Below, in pieces: positions 1 to 8,559 of a stretch of 64,000 bases of DNA. The position numbers and the translations under genes are program-made. A model generated the notes under the pieces. The model saw only the letters and a list, made by a program, of their open reading frames with translations, did not search any database and was not told the DNA's origin. The first letter of the stretch is position 1, and every line of letters begins with the position of its first letter. Source of the stretch: Streptomyces sp. Ru62. Its GTDB lineage: Bacteria > Actinomycetota > Actinomycetes > Streptomycetales > Streptomycetaceae. The stretch is from the NCBI RefSeq assembly GCF_002920615.1, contig NZ_PQSU01000008.1:124001-188000 (forward strand), in the 5' to 3' direction.

Positions 1-725
1 TCGACCAGACCGTGCCCGGCCCCGTCTTCGAACGGCTCGCCGCGCAGGCCCGCAGGATCGGCGCGTACATCCTGTGCGGCACCGTGGTCGAACGCGACGG
101 GGACCGCTACTACAACACCGCCGTACTCCTCGACGATCACGGCGAGATCGTCGTCAAGGCCCGCAAGACGCACCGCTTCGCCGCCGAGATGGTGTCCGTG
201 AGCCCGAGCGACGAGTTCGCCGTCGTCGACACCCCCTTCGGGCGGCTCGGCGTCTGCGTCTGCTCCGACTTCTGGATCCCCGAGGTGCCCCGCATGCTGG
301 CGCTGCGCGGCGCCGAGATCATCGCCGTACCCGGAGCCGCGCTGCGCGGCAACATCCAGATCACCCGGCCCTGCCTTCAGGCCAACTCCTCCTTCAACGT
401 CTGCTACACCCTCCTCGCCAGCGCCGTCGGCGGCGTCACGGGCGAACGGGCCGGCCGTCAGGTCTCCATCGAGGTCGCCGGGCACAGCACGGTCGCCGCT
501 CCCGAGGAGCTCCTGGCGAGCCTCGACGAGGAGGAGGCCGTCCTGACCGCCCGGCTCGACCTGGACTACCTGCGCACCATGCGCGAGGTCGACCTGTCGT
601 TCCGGCGCAGCCTCTACTTCTGCCTGCACGGCCGCCGCCCCGAGCTCTACGGCGGCCTCCAGCAGCCGTACGCCGGGCACGAGGACCTCGAAACCCTGCT
701 CAGCGACTACCTCACCCGGAGGTGA
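1..725 (+). CDS. Carbon-nitrogen hydrolase (nitrilase superfamily), 5' end missing
   Basis: Partial gene running in from the left edge (frame begins at base 3). The visible 240 residues hold two of the three catalytic residues of the nitrilase superfamily: the Lys in ARKTHR (visible residue 55) and the nucleophilic Cys in GVCVCSDFWIPE (residue 87). The catalytic Glu, which lies N-terminal in this family, must be outside the window. Such enzymes hydrolyse amides, nitriles or carbamoyl groups, or condense acyl groups with amines; the substrate cannot be told. The stop is followed at once by the next gene, so it is the upstream member of the operon running to 5067 and probably a biosynthetic enzyme. 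A GTG at base 12 is in frame but is not the start, because family N-terminal sequence already precedes it. Confidence 0.85.
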   Translation, partial: DQTVPGPVFERLAAQARRIGAYILCGTVVERDGDRYYNTAVLLDDHGEIVVKARKTHRFAAEMVSVSPSDEFAVVDTPFGRLGVCVCSDFWIPEVPRMLALRGAEIIAVPGAALRGNIQITRPCLQANSSFNVCYTLLASAVGGVTGERAGRQVSIEVAGHSTVAAPEELLASLDEEEAVLTARLDLDYLRTMREVDLSFRRSLYFCLHGRRPELYGGLQQPYAGHEDLETLLSDYLTRR

Positions 726-733
726 GCCACACC

Positions 734-1354
734 GTGCTGTTTCCTGTCAGCGAGGCCATTCCCACCGGGGCCGACCGGGAGCCCGTCCTGCAGAAGTTCC
801 TGGACTGGGCCGACGGGGCCCACGACACCCCCGTGCCCGAGGTGCTGAGCGCCTTCTTCGGCCAGCCCCTCGACGCGCGCACCCTGCGCATCACCGGACT
901 GCACCACGTGGCGCTCTACATCGGTGACTACCGCCACGAGACGGACTTCGAGGACTGGCTGGAGACGGTCCGCGCCTGCCCGCGCGTCGGCCACGTGACC
1001 ACCGGCCCCTCCCACATAGCACCCCGCGCGTACGGCACACCCGGCCACTGGATCAACCTCCGCACCGACCTCGGCAACGAGGTGGAACTGTTCACCTGCC
1101 GCCGGCGCGACATCTGGGCCGAACGGCCGGCCGAGCAGAAGACCAGCCTGATGTCGCACTTCGGTCTCTGCATCGACACCCCCGGACACGTACGGCCCCT
1201 GCTCGACTTCCTGGCCAGCTTCGACGGGATCCGCCTGCTCGCCTACGCGCCCGCAGACGAACTCGGCCACACCTACGGGCACCTGCTGCGCGAGGACACC
1301 GACCGCGTCCTCGAACTCGTGCACGCCGGCACCGAGCCGGGAGGACCCGCATGA
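734..1354 (+). CDS. VOC-superfamily (glyoxalase/extradiol dioxygenase fold) protein
   Basis: A 206-residue protein with two paired beta-alpha-beta-beta-beta modules of the vicinal oxygen chelate fold. Candidate metal ligands are the His in LHHVAL, Glu in NEVELF, His in SHFGLC and Glu in VLELVH. Known activities of the fold include extradiol ring cleavage, isomerisation and antibiotic sequestration, so it could be a tailoring enzyme or a binding/resistance protein. GTG at 734 was chosen because GGAGGTGA (718-725) sits 8 bases upstream; an earlier in-frame GTG at 722 would lie inside that Shine-Dalgarno sequence. It overlaps the ferredoxin gene by 4 bases and is co-transcribed with it. Confidence 0.75.
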   Translation: MLFPVSEAIPTGADREPVLQKFLDWADGAHDTPVPEVLSAFFGQPLDARTLRITGLHHVALYIGDYRHETDFEDWLETVRACPRVGHVTTGPSHIAPRAYGTPGHWINLRTDLGNEVELFTCRRRDIWAERPAEQKTSLMSHFGLCIDTPGHVRPLLDFLASFDGIRLLAYAPADELGHTYGHLLREDTDRVLELVHAGTEPGGPA

Positions 1355-1584
1355 CCGTCCAGGACCCCGCCCGCGTACCGGACAACGCCACGGGCCGGTT
1401 CTACGTCAACGTGGAGTGCACCGACTGCGACACCTGCCGCTGCGTAGCCCCCGACTTCTTCGCCCGCAACGACGAGGCCGGCTACTCCTACGTGCTGCGC
1501 CAGCCCGAGACCGAGGACGACGAGGACGCCGTGTACGAGGCGATGGACTGCTGCCCCGCCGACGCCATCTGCGAGGACGAATGA
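1351..1584 (+). CDS. Small iron-sulfur ferredoxin
   Basis: A 77-residue acidic protein with clustered cysteines, CxxCxxCxCxxxP near residues 24-33 and a CCP motif near the C-terminus, as in bacterial 3Fe-4S/4Fe-4S ferredoxins. The spacing is slightly unusual because two cysteines are doubled, so the cluster type is uncertain. It is an electron carrier, and its position between an FMN reductase and a molybdenum oxidoreductase in one operon suggests it serves one of these. ATG overlaps the stop of the upstream gene (ATGA), and its own stop overlaps the next ATG, indicating translational coupling. Confidence 0.85.
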   Translation: MTVQDPARVPDNATGRFYVNVECTDCDTCRCVAPDFFARNDEAGYSYVLRQPETEDDEDAVYEAMDCCPADAICEDE

Positions 1585-2168
1585 CCCCCACGGCCCCGGC
1601 CGCCGTCCTGGGCATCGGCGGCAGCATGCGCCCCGGATCCACCAGCCAGACGCTGCTGCGCCGCGCGCTGCGCACCCTCGCCGCGGACGGCCACCCGGTA
1701 CGGTTGCTCGACCTGCGCGAGCTGCAACTGCCCTTCTGCAACGGCGACAAGCGCGAACCCTGGCCGCACTTCCCCGACGTGGCCGTCCTGCGGGAAGCGG
1801 TCCGCGCCGCCGACGGCATCATCCTCAGCGGCGCCGAGTACCACGGCGGCGTCAACGGCGCGCTGAAGAACGCCATCGACCTGCTCGACTTCGAACACGT
1901 GGAGGGAAAGGTGTTCGGCGCCATCGTGGCCCTCGGCGGCCGCAGCAACAGCAACGCCCTGAACGACCTCAGGAACACGGCCCGCTGGCTGCGGGCCTGG
2001 ATGGTGCCCGGCCAGGTCGCCGTACCCCAGGGGCGCACCGCACTGAGCGGCGGCGTCCCCGTCGACCCGGAGCTGTACGACCGGATCGACGATCTCGCCC
2101 GAAGCGTCGCACGCGCCGCCGGCGCCCTGCGGACCACCACGGGCGGCGTCCCGCTCGCCCGAGGCTGA
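1581..2168 (+). CDS. NADPH-dependent FMN reductase-like flavoprotein
   Basis: A 195-residue flavodoxin-fold protein. The N-terminal GIGGSMRPGSTSQ matches the flavin phosphate-binding GSxRxxS loop, and AEYHGGVNGALKNAIDLL matches the second flavin-binding segment (family consensus PEYxxxxxxxLKNxxD). These enzymes supply reduced flavin or act as azo/quinone/nitro reductases. It starts inside the ferredoxin stop codon (ATGA), so it is expected to be made together with the ferredoxin and may form a short redox chain. The reduced substrate or acceptor cannot be decided from sequence. Confidence 0.85.
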   Translation: MTPTAPAAVLGIGGSMRPGSTSQTLLRRALRTLAADGHPVRLLDLRELQLPFCNGDKREPWPHFPDVAVLREAVRAADGIILSGAEYHGGVNGALKNAIDLLDFEHVEGKVFGAIVALGGRSNSNALNDLRNTARWLRAWMVPGQVAVPQGRTALSGGVPVDPELYDRIDDLARSVARAAGALRTTTGGVPLARG

Positions 2169-2179
2169 AGGAACCGCGC

Positions 2180-2983
2180 ATGCAGGCCCCGCCCCCCGCC
2201 GCCCTGGCCGCCGAACTGCGGGCACGCCTGGAGGACAACGCCGTCCCCGGCCGGGCGGCAGGAGAGAAGAAGTACCTCCGCAGCGACCTGCACCACATCG
2301 GCGTACCCCTGCCGGCGATGCGGGGCGTGGTCCGCTCCTTCACCAGGCGGAGCGGGCAGGGGCTCGGGCACGCCGAACTCGTCGACCTGGTCACCGACCT
2401 GTGGGCACAGCCGGTCCACGAACACCGCTCGACGGCCCTGCTGCTCCTGGACGCCTACGCCCCCCTGCTGCGCCCCGACGACACCGCGCTCCTGGAGGAC
2501 CTGCTGCGCACCTGCGCCACCTGGGCCCACACCGACCTGCTCGCCCCCTTCGCGGCAGGCCGGCTCCTGCTGCGCCACCCACGGGGGACCACCCCCGCGG
2601 TGCTCCGGTGGACCGCCGACGAAGAACAGTGGGTACGGCGCGGCGGCATCCTCTGCTTCGTCCCCGCCCTGCGCGGCGAGGACACCTTCACCCGCTGGTT
2701 CCCCGTGTTCTCCGCCGCCGTCGATCCCCTTCTCGACGACGACCGGTTCTTCGTCCGCAAGGCGATCGGCTGGACCCTGCGCGAAGGCACCAAACACCAC
2801 CCCGCGGCGGTCACCGGCTGGCTCACCCCGCGTCTGTCCCGGGCCGCCCCGCTCACGGTGCGCGAGGCCCTCAAGCGGCTGCCCGACGACGCACGCGCCC
2901 CCTTGCTCGCCGCCCACGCCGCCGCGCGGCCACGCCGCGGCCGGCCCCACGCGCCCACCCGACGCCCGGAGGCACCCCAGTGA
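2180..2983 (+). CDS. AlkD-family DNA glycosylase (HEAT-like repeats), cluster-associated
   Basis: A 267-residue all-helical protein of the DNA alkylation repair (AlkD) family. The residues known to matter in Bacillus cereus AlkD (Trp109, Asp113, Arg148, Trp187) have counterparts: Trp115 and Asp119 with the same four-residue spacing (WAHTD), Arg153/154 after Trp151, and Trp198 in KAIGWTLRE. AlkD enzymes remove bulky or cationic alkyl purines without base flipping. AlkD-type YtkR2 is a self-resistance enzyme in yatakemycin producers. Lying inside a biosynthetic operon between an FMN reductase and a molybdoenzyme, it is most simply read as self-protection against an alkylating product. The basic Pro-rich C-terminal tail is probably disordered. 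Confidence 0.88.
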   Translation: MQAPPPAALAAELRARLEDNAVPGRAAGEKKYLRSDLHHIGVPLPAMRGVVRSFTRRSGQGLGHAELVDLVTDLWAQPVHEHRSTALLLLDAYAPLLRPDDTALLEDLLRTCATWAHTDLLAPFAAGRLLLRHPRGTTPAVLRWTADEEQWVRRGGILCFVPALRGEDTFTRWFPVFSAAVDPLLDDDRFFVRKAIGWTLREGTKHHPAAVTGWLTPRLSRAAPLTVREALKRLPDDARAPLLAAHAAARPRRGRPHAPTRRPEAPQ

Positions 2984-5067
2984 CCGACCCAGAAGTGACG
3001 ACCCTGGTCGAGGACGGCGTCCACCGCACCGTCTGCCGGATGTGCCACGGCGGCTGCGGCGCCCTGGTGGACGTACGGGACGGACGCCTCACCCGCGTCG
3101 AGGGCGACCCGGACAACCCCAACAACCGCGGATTCCTGTGTGCTAAGGGCCGCGCCTCCCTCGACCAGCTGTACGGCAGCGACCGGCTGACCCGGCCGCT
3201 GCTGCGCACCGGTCCGCGCGGCAGCGGCGGCTTCCGGCCCATCGGCTGGGCGGAGGCCCTCGACCGCGTCGCCGACGCCCTCGACCGCACCCGGACCCGA
3301 CACGGCCCCGAGTCCCTGGTCGTCGCCCAGGGCACGGACCGCAACTACCAGGAGTGGCTGTTCCGGTTCGCCAACAGCTACGGAACGCCCAATGTGCTGG
3401 GCCCGGCCCACGTCTGCTTCTATCCACGGGTGATGGCGGGCATCCTCACCATGGGCGCCTTCACCTTCTGCGACTACGAGGGCTCGCCCGACGTCGTCCT
3501 GCTGTGGGGCTGCAACAAGTCCATGACCCACGGAGACGGCGTGATCGGCACCCGGCTCCTGGACGCCGTACGCCGCGGCACCCGCATGATCGTCGTCGAC
3601 CCCCGGCGCACCGCCCTCGCCAACCGCGCCCTGCACCATCTCCCGGTACGTCCGGGAGGCGACGCCGCGCTCGCCCTCGCCATGATCCACACGGTCATCG
3701 AGGCGGACGCCTACGACCACGCCTTCGTCCGGGACCACACCGTCGGGTTCGAGGACCTGGCCGAACACGTCGCCGCCTACACCCCCGAGAAGACCGAGGA
3801 CCTCACCGGAGTCCCCGCCGCCGCTGTGCGCGAGGCCGCCCTCGCCTACGCCTCCGCACCCGCCGCCGCCATCGAACTGGGCACCGGCGCCCAGCAGAAC
3901 CGCAACTCCTTCCACGTCTGCCGGGCCCTCGCCATCCTCTCCGCGATCTGCGGGAACATCGACCGGAGGGGCGGCGACGTCATCTTCGAGCCCCCCGGCA
4001 TCATCGGCCGCCGGACCCTGCCGCTCACCGAGGCCCTGCCGACGGCGCAGCACCCCAAACGGCTCGGTGCCGACCGCCACCGCATCCTGTCGATGGCCGG
4101 CTGGGCACATCCCCGCGCCGTCTGGGACGCGATCCTGGACCACCGCCCCTACCCGGTCACGACCATGCTGGTGCACGGCAGCAACCTGCTGGTCAACTAC
4201 GCGGACTCCGACCGCGTCCACGCCGCGCTCGACAGCCTCGACTTCCTCGCCGTGGCCGACCTGTACCTGACGCCCACGGCGGCCATGGCCGACATCGTGC
4301 TGCCGGTCGGCGGCTGGCTGGAGCGGGACCAGATCGTCGAACACGCCCACTACGTCGCGGCGCGCCGCAGGTTCGCGCAGGTCGGCGAGTGCCGCTCCGA
4401 CGAGGAGATCCTGACCGGGCTCGCGACGCGCCTCGGGCTCGGCGAGCACTTCTGGGACAGCGCGGCGGACTCCCTCGACGCACGGCTGGCCCCCCTCGGC
4501 ATGGACTTCGCAGCCCTGACCGCGCAGCACTACCGCGCCACACCGCTGACGTACGAGAAGTACCGCACCCAGGGCTTCGCCACCCGCGGCGGCCGCTTCA
4601 ACATCCGCTGCGACGCGCTGCGCGCCTTCGGCTACGCACCGCTGCCCGTGCACCGCCCCGGCGCCGAACGCCCCGAGGACGGCCCGTACCTGCTCACCTC
4701 CGCGCACTCGCCGTTCTTCTTCAACTCCGAGTTCCGCAGTCTCCAGCCGCTGCGCGCCAAGGAACCCGACCCCGTCGTCGAACTCCACCCCGAGGCCGCG
4801 GCACGCGAAGGAGTCCGGGACGGCGCCTGGGTGCTCGTCTCCGCCCGCGGCCGCACGATCCGGATGCGCGCACGCGTCACCGACACCGTCGCCCCCGACG
4901 TCGTCGTGGCCGCGGCCACCTGGTGGTACCCCGAGCGCGGCGCGGACGGCGGCTGGCGCGAGAGCAACCTCAACCGGCTCACCGGCGACGACGACGAGAA
5001 CGAGGAGATGGGCTCGTCCAACTTCCGCGGGATCCGGTGCGCGGTCCGCCCGGAGCCCGACGCCTGA
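2980..5067 (+). CDS. Molybdopterin (bis-MGD) oxidoreductase with N-terminal 4Fe-4S cluster
   Basis: A 695-residue protein of the DMSO reductase/formate dehydrogenase superfamily. An N-terminal 4Fe-4S site is formed by Cys19, Cys22, Cys26 and Cys54 (CxxCx3Cx27C). Cys146 in AHVCFYPR lies where the molybdenum-ligating Cys/Ser/SeCys is found. A C-terminal molybdopterin-dinucleotide-binding domain follows from about residue 560. No Tat signal is visible, so it acts in the cytoplasm. The family performs oxygen-atom transfer, hydroxylation or dehydrogenation; the substrate is unknown. GTG at 2980 overlaps the upstream stop (GTGA), with GGAGG at 2968-2972. It ends the operon begun by the nitrilase gene; the ferredoxin two genes upstream is a plausible electron partner. 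Such enzymes are rare in secondary metabolism. Confidence 0.88.
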   Translation: MTDPEVTTLVEDGVHRTVCRMCHGGCGALVDVRDGRLTRVEGDPDNPNNRGFLCAKGRASLDQLYGSDRLTRPLLRTGPRGSGGFRPIGWAEALDRVADALDRTRTRHGPESLVVAQGTDRNYQEWLFRFANSYGTPNVLGPAHVCFYPRVMAGILTMGAFTFCDYEGSPDVVLLWGCNKSMTHGDGVIGTRLLDAVRRGTRMIVVDPRRTALANRALHHLPVRPGGDAALALAMIHTVIEADAYDHAFVRDHTVGFEDLAEHVAAYTPEKTEDLTGVPAAAVREAALAYASAPAAAIELGTGAQQNRNSFHVCRALAILSAICGNIDRRGGDVIFEPPGIIGRRTLPLTEALPTAQHPKRLGADRHRILSMAGWAHPRAVWDAILDHRPYPVTTMLVHGSNLLVNYADSDRVHAALDSLDFLAVADLYLTPTAAMADIVLPVGGWLERDQIVEHAHYVAARRRFAQVGECRSDEEILTGLATRLGLGEHFWDSAADSLDARLAPLGMDFAALTAQHYRATPLTYEKYRTQGFATRGGRFNIRCDALRAFGYAPLPVHRPGAERPEDGPYLLTSAHSPFFFNSEFRSLQPLRAKEPDPVVELHPEAAAREGVRDGAWVLVSARGRTIRMRARVTDTVAPDVVVAAATWWYPERGADGGWRESNLNRLTGDDDENEEMGSSNFRGIRCAVRPEPDA

Positions 5068-5293
5068 GGCGACCGAGCGCGCCTCTCCCGGCCCACCCTG
5101 CGGAGTCTTCCGCTCCACCCCGCGTCCGCGGCGCTTCGCCATCCCGGTCAACTCCCGCGGGACCCCCGGAGAAGTAAGTGACCTTCGCGGACGCCTTGGT
5201 GCCGGGCGCGGGCCGGCGCCCCCGGCCGCTGGAAGACTCCGCCGCACGGACGGCCGCGGCGCCGTCACCGTCACGCGGACGAGAGGGGACACC

Positions 5294-6100
5294 GTGGAGG
5301 CAGCCTCGCGCGACGACAACGGTCCACTGGCGCTCGATCCGGCCTGGGAACACGAGAGCCTGCGTCTGGAGATGCTGGCGGCCATGACCGACCCGGCGAC
5401 CATCGAGATCCTGGACGCCTGCGCGCCCGCCCACCCCCGCGAGATCGTGGAGATCGGCGCCGGCTCGGGCACCGTGGCCCGCCACCTGGCCCGCCGCCAC
5501 CCCGGCGCCCGGGTCTGGGCGACCGACATCGACCTGCGCCACCTGGACGGCGGCGGTCTGCCCAACCTGGTCCCGCTGCGGCACGACGCCGCCGTCGACC
5601 CGGCCCCCGTGCAGGGCGTCGACCTCATCCACTGCCGCTCCGTGCTGATCTTCCTCGACGATCCCCAGGCGGTCCTGGGACGCCTCGCCGGCTGGCTCGC
5701 GCCCGGCGGCTGCATCGTCGTCGAGGAACTGGCCGGATTCCCCCCGTACGACCCCACCACGGTGGTCGGCGGCGCCCTGGACGCCGTGTCCCAGGTGCTC
5801 AGCCGGGATGCCGGCGCGGACCCGCAGTGGGTGCGCGATCTGATGGTCGACCCGCCCCAGCCGCTGGTCCGTCACGGACTGACCGACTGCGGCGCCCAGA
5901 TGCGGGTCTACCCCTTCCGCCCGGGCAGCGCTGCGTCGGAGTTCTCACGGCTGACACTGGAGCAACTGAGGCCTCGGCTGCTCGGCCGCGGGCACCTCAC
6001 CGCCGCCCAGTTCGAAGCCGCCGTGTCCCGGCTGCGCGACGACGACCTCGCCGAGCCGTCCAGCTCCGTGCTCAGCGTCTGGGGACACCGCCCCCGCTGA
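5294..6100 (+). CDS. Class I SAM-dependent methyltransferase
   Basis: A 268-residue Rossmann-fold methyltransferase. Motif I (EIGAGSGT) is at about residue 52, an acidic residue ends beta-2 (ATDIDLRHL), and the post-I motifs DLIHCRSVL and GGCIVVEE follow. This is the pattern of small-molecule methyltransferases of the Methyltransf_25/31 type. GTG at 5294 follows a GAGAGGGG Shine-Dalgarno sequence. About 225 bases with no recognisable gene separate it from the molybdoenzyme gene, so it may have its own promoter. It probably O-, N- or C-methylates an intermediate of the cluster. Confidence 0.85.
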   Translation: MEAASRDDNGPLALDPAWEHESLRLEMLAAMTDPATIEILDACAPAHPREIVEIGAGSGTVARHLARRHPGARVWATDIDLRHLDGGGLPNLVPLRHDAAVDPAPVQGVDLIHCRSVLIFLDDPQAVLGRLAGWLAPGGCIVVEELAGFPPYDPTTVVGGALDAVSQVLSRDAGADPQWVRDLMVDPPQPLVRHGLTDCGAQMRVYPFRPGSAASEFSRLTLEQLRPRLLGRGHLTAAQFEAAVSRLRDDDLAEPSSSVLSVWGHRPR

Positions 6101-6164
6101 GGCCGCCGGCCGGGCGACCGCCCGGCATCCGATCACCGAGGAACGAAGCGAAGGGTGGACGATC

Positions 6165-6902
6165 ATGCCTGCTCACCACCGCGCCCCCGGTCCCCAGGAC
6201 CGGTCCCACGAGCAGAAGATGCTCACCACATACCTTCTCAAGCCCGGACGGGACGAGGCGGCCCGTGAGGTCCTGGCCCGTCACTGGCCGCTCCTGCGCC
6301 GCCAGGGCCTGGTCACCGGCGAACCCTCCTGGATCGCCCACGGACAGGGCAGCGACGGCCCCTTCATCGTCGAACTCGTCACCTGGGGCGTGCCGGGCGC
6401 CGTCGACCGCGCCTACCTCGACCCGGAGATCAACTCCCTGTGGCAGGAGATGTTCGCCCTCACCGAGTCCCGCGGCGCCCGCCCGCCCGTGGACTGGCCG
6501 GCCGTCACCCGGCTCACCGGTGGCGCCGCCCACGACACCCCCGCCGGCACGCCCCTGCAGACGCTGACGACCTACCAGGTGCGCGAAGGCGGTACCGAGC
6601 GGCTCGCCGAGCTGCTGCCGGGCTACTGGGACGCGCTCACCCGGGCCGGACTGCTCGCCCCCGGCGCGCCCGCGCTGTACGCCGGCGAGAACCCGCACGG
6701 CCCGTTCCTGGTCGAACACCTCGCGTGGAGCGACCCGCACGGACCGGCGAAGGCATCCGGCGAACCGGCGGCGGGCGCCCTGTACGCCCGGGCCGCGGAG
6801 CTGGCCGAGGAACGGGGGGACCGGCCGGGCATCGAGCGGTGCCCGGTGAAGCCGCTGCACTTCGGCTTCATGACAGAAACAGTGACTGGAGAAGACACGT
6901 GA
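6165..6902 (+). CDS. Unknown protein with two tandem homologous ferredoxin-like modules
   Basis: A 245-residue protein that is an internal duplication. Residues 20-110 begin LTTYLLKPG and residues 134-220 begin LTTYQVREGG. Both halves continue with a helix, a GEPSWIAHGQG / GAPALYAGENP segment, then GPFIVEL / GPFLVEHLAW. Predicted alternating beta and alpha segments resemble the dimeric alpha-beta barrel fold of ABM-like proteins, here fused into one chain. No catalytic motif is evident. GTG of the exporter gene overlaps its stop, so the two are coupled. A binding, carrier or cofactor-free oxygenase role is possible but unproven. Confidence 0.6.
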   Translation: MPAHHRAPGPQDRSHEQKMLTTYLLKPGRDEAAREVLARHWPLLRRQGLVTGEPSWIAHGQGSDGPFIVELVTWGVPGAVDRAYLDPEINSLWQEMFALTESRGARPPVDWPAVTRLTGGAAHDTPAGTPLQTLTTYQVREGGTERLAELLPGYWDALTRAGLLAPGAPALYAGENPHGPFLVEHLAWSDPHGPAKASGEPAAGALYARAAELAEERGDRPGIERCPVKPLHFGFMTETVTGEDT

Positions 6903-8416
6903 CCTCACCATCGGAGACCAGGCCCACGGGTACCAATCCGTGGGCGGCGCTGGGGATGCTCTGCCTCGGCGTCTTCATGACCCTGCTCGACGTCACGATC
7001 GTCAGCTCGGCCACGCCCAGCCTCATCGAGACGTTCGACGCCTCGATCGACCAGGCGGTCTGGGTCTTCAGCGCGTACATCATGGCCTTCGCCACCACGC
7101 TGATCCTCGCCGGGCGGCTCGGCGACCTCCACGGCCCGCGGCGGATGTACCTGATCGGTCTCACCGTCTTCGTCACCGCGTCGGTCCTGTGCGGCACCGC
7201 CCAGGCTCCCTGGCAGCTGATCCCGTTGCGGGTGCTGCAGGGCGTCGGCGGAGCGCTCCTCGTACCCCAGCTCATGCCCATGATCACCACGCTGTTCCCG
7301 CCGCAGAAGTGGGGAGCCGCCTTCGGGTTCACCGGCGCGCTGTCGGGACTGGCCGTGCTGGCCGGCCCGCTCGTCGGCGGATTCCTGGTCACCGGCGCCT
7401 CCTGGCGCTGGATCTTCTACGTCAACCTGCCCATCGGCCTGCTCACGTTCTTCCTGGTGCTGCGCTTCCTGCCCGACCCGAGGCCGGGGCTGCGCCAACC
7501 GCTGGGCATCGGCTCCGTCCTGCTGCTCCTGTCCGGCGTCGGCGCCGTCGTCTTCGGCCTCGTCGAGGGTGAGCGGCTGCACTGGGCGGCGACGGTCTGG
7601 GCGGTCATCGTGGCGGGCCTGGCGCTGCTCGCCGCCTTCTTCGCCGACCAGCGCAGGCGGCAGTCCGGTGTGCCGCTGGTGCCGTTCGCGCTGTTCCGTG
7701 CCCGCAGCTTCACCCTCATGAACCTGATCGCCGTCACCGTCGGCTTCGGCGTCGTCGGCGCGTTCCTGCCCCTGACGCTGTACCTGCAGAGCGTGCAGGG
7801 CCTGTCCGCGGCCAGGGCCGGACTGGTGATCGCCGTGATGCCGCTGGCGTCGGTCGCCACCGCCGTCATCAGCGGCCGGGTCATCGAGACGGCCGGTCCC
7901 AAACGCGTCCTGCTCGGCGGCCTGGTGTGCTTCTCCGCCGGCCTCGGACTCATCGCCCTGCAGGCCACCGCCCACGCCTCACTCTGGCAGCTCGTGGGGC
8001 CGCTGGTGCTCGCCGGCGTCGGCACCGGCTTCACGTTCGCACCGATGTTCAGCGTCGGCATGCGCGAGGTGCCGCCCCAGCTCAGCGGAGTGGCCTCCGG
8101 AACCGTCAACACGGTCCAGGAGCTCGGGGGCCTGCTCGCCAGCGCCGCCATCGGCGTGGTGCTCCAGGTCCGGCTCGGCGAGGGGCAGAACATCGCCACC
8201 GGCCGGCCGGTGGAAGCCGGGGGCCGGCCGACGCAGGCGGCCCTGGACGCCTTCCACGAGACCCTGGCCGGCGCCATCCGCGTCAGCATGCTCATCCAGA
8301 TGGCCGTCCTCGCGGTGGGCGCCCTGTGCGCGCTCGCCATCAAACCGGCCCCGCCCGCGGCGGCGCCGACGGGCGAGCCGTCCTCCGGCGAGCCACGGAC
8401 GGCCGACGTCGACTGA
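6899..8416 (+). CDS. MFS exporter, DHA2 (14-TM drug:proton antiporter) type
   Basis: A 505-residue membrane protein with about 14 hydrophobic segments. It has the MFS motif A variant AGRLGDLHGPRRM between TM2 and TM3, LDVTIVSSATPSL in TM1 (DHA2 motif D1) and a GxxxGPxxGG-like motif C in TM5 (LAGPLVGG). This places it among EmrB/QacA-type drug exporters found as self-resistance pumps in antibiotic clusters. The GTG start overlaps the stop of the duplicated protein gene. It most likely exports the cluster product. The Pro/Ala-rich C-terminus is cytoplasmic and probably disordered. Confidence 0.92.
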   Translation: MTSPSETRPTGTNPWAALGMLCLGVFMTLLDVTIVSSATPSLIETFDASIDQAVWVFSAYIMAFATTLILAGRLGDLHGPRRMYLIGLTVFVTASVLCGTAQAPWQLIPLRVLQGVGGALLVPQLMPMITTLFPPQKWGAAFGFTGALSGLAVLAGPLVGGFLVTGASWRWIFYVNLPIGLLTFFLVLRFLPDPRPGLRQPLGIGSVLLLLSGVGAVVFGLVEGERLHWAATVWAVIVAGLALLAAFFADQRRRQSGVPLVPFALFRARSFTLMNLIAVTVGFGVVGAFLPLTLYLQSVQGLSAARAGLVIAVMPLASVATAVISGRVIETAGPKRVLLGGLVCFSAGLGLIALQATAHASLWQLVGPLVLAGVGTGFTFAPMFSVGMREVPPQLSGVASGTVNTVQELGGLLASAAIGVVLQVRLGEGQNIATGRPVEAGGRPTQAALDAFHETLAGAIRVSMLIQMAVLAVGALCALAIKPAPPAAAPTGEPSSGEPRTADVD

Positions 8417-8559
8417 CCCGGCGCCGCCCGATACCCCGCCGCCCGACAGGGCGCCGAACGCTACGGCGCTCCCCGCGTCGGCCGTCCCGAGGGCCGGCGC
8501 AGGGGTGCGTTCCGGGCCGCGCCGGGGTCGGTCCCGGCCCCGGCGGCCCGTTCCCGGCC

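Noticed and set aside
72..1354. 426-residue ORF beginning at 74 as the VOC gene
   Set aside because: Its first 210 residues are an off-frame reading of the nitrilase gene.
2455..5760. 1101-residue reverse ORF across the molybdoenzyme gene
   Set aside because: Shadow of high-GC coding sequence; low-complexity, no family, and the + strand protein is unambiguous.
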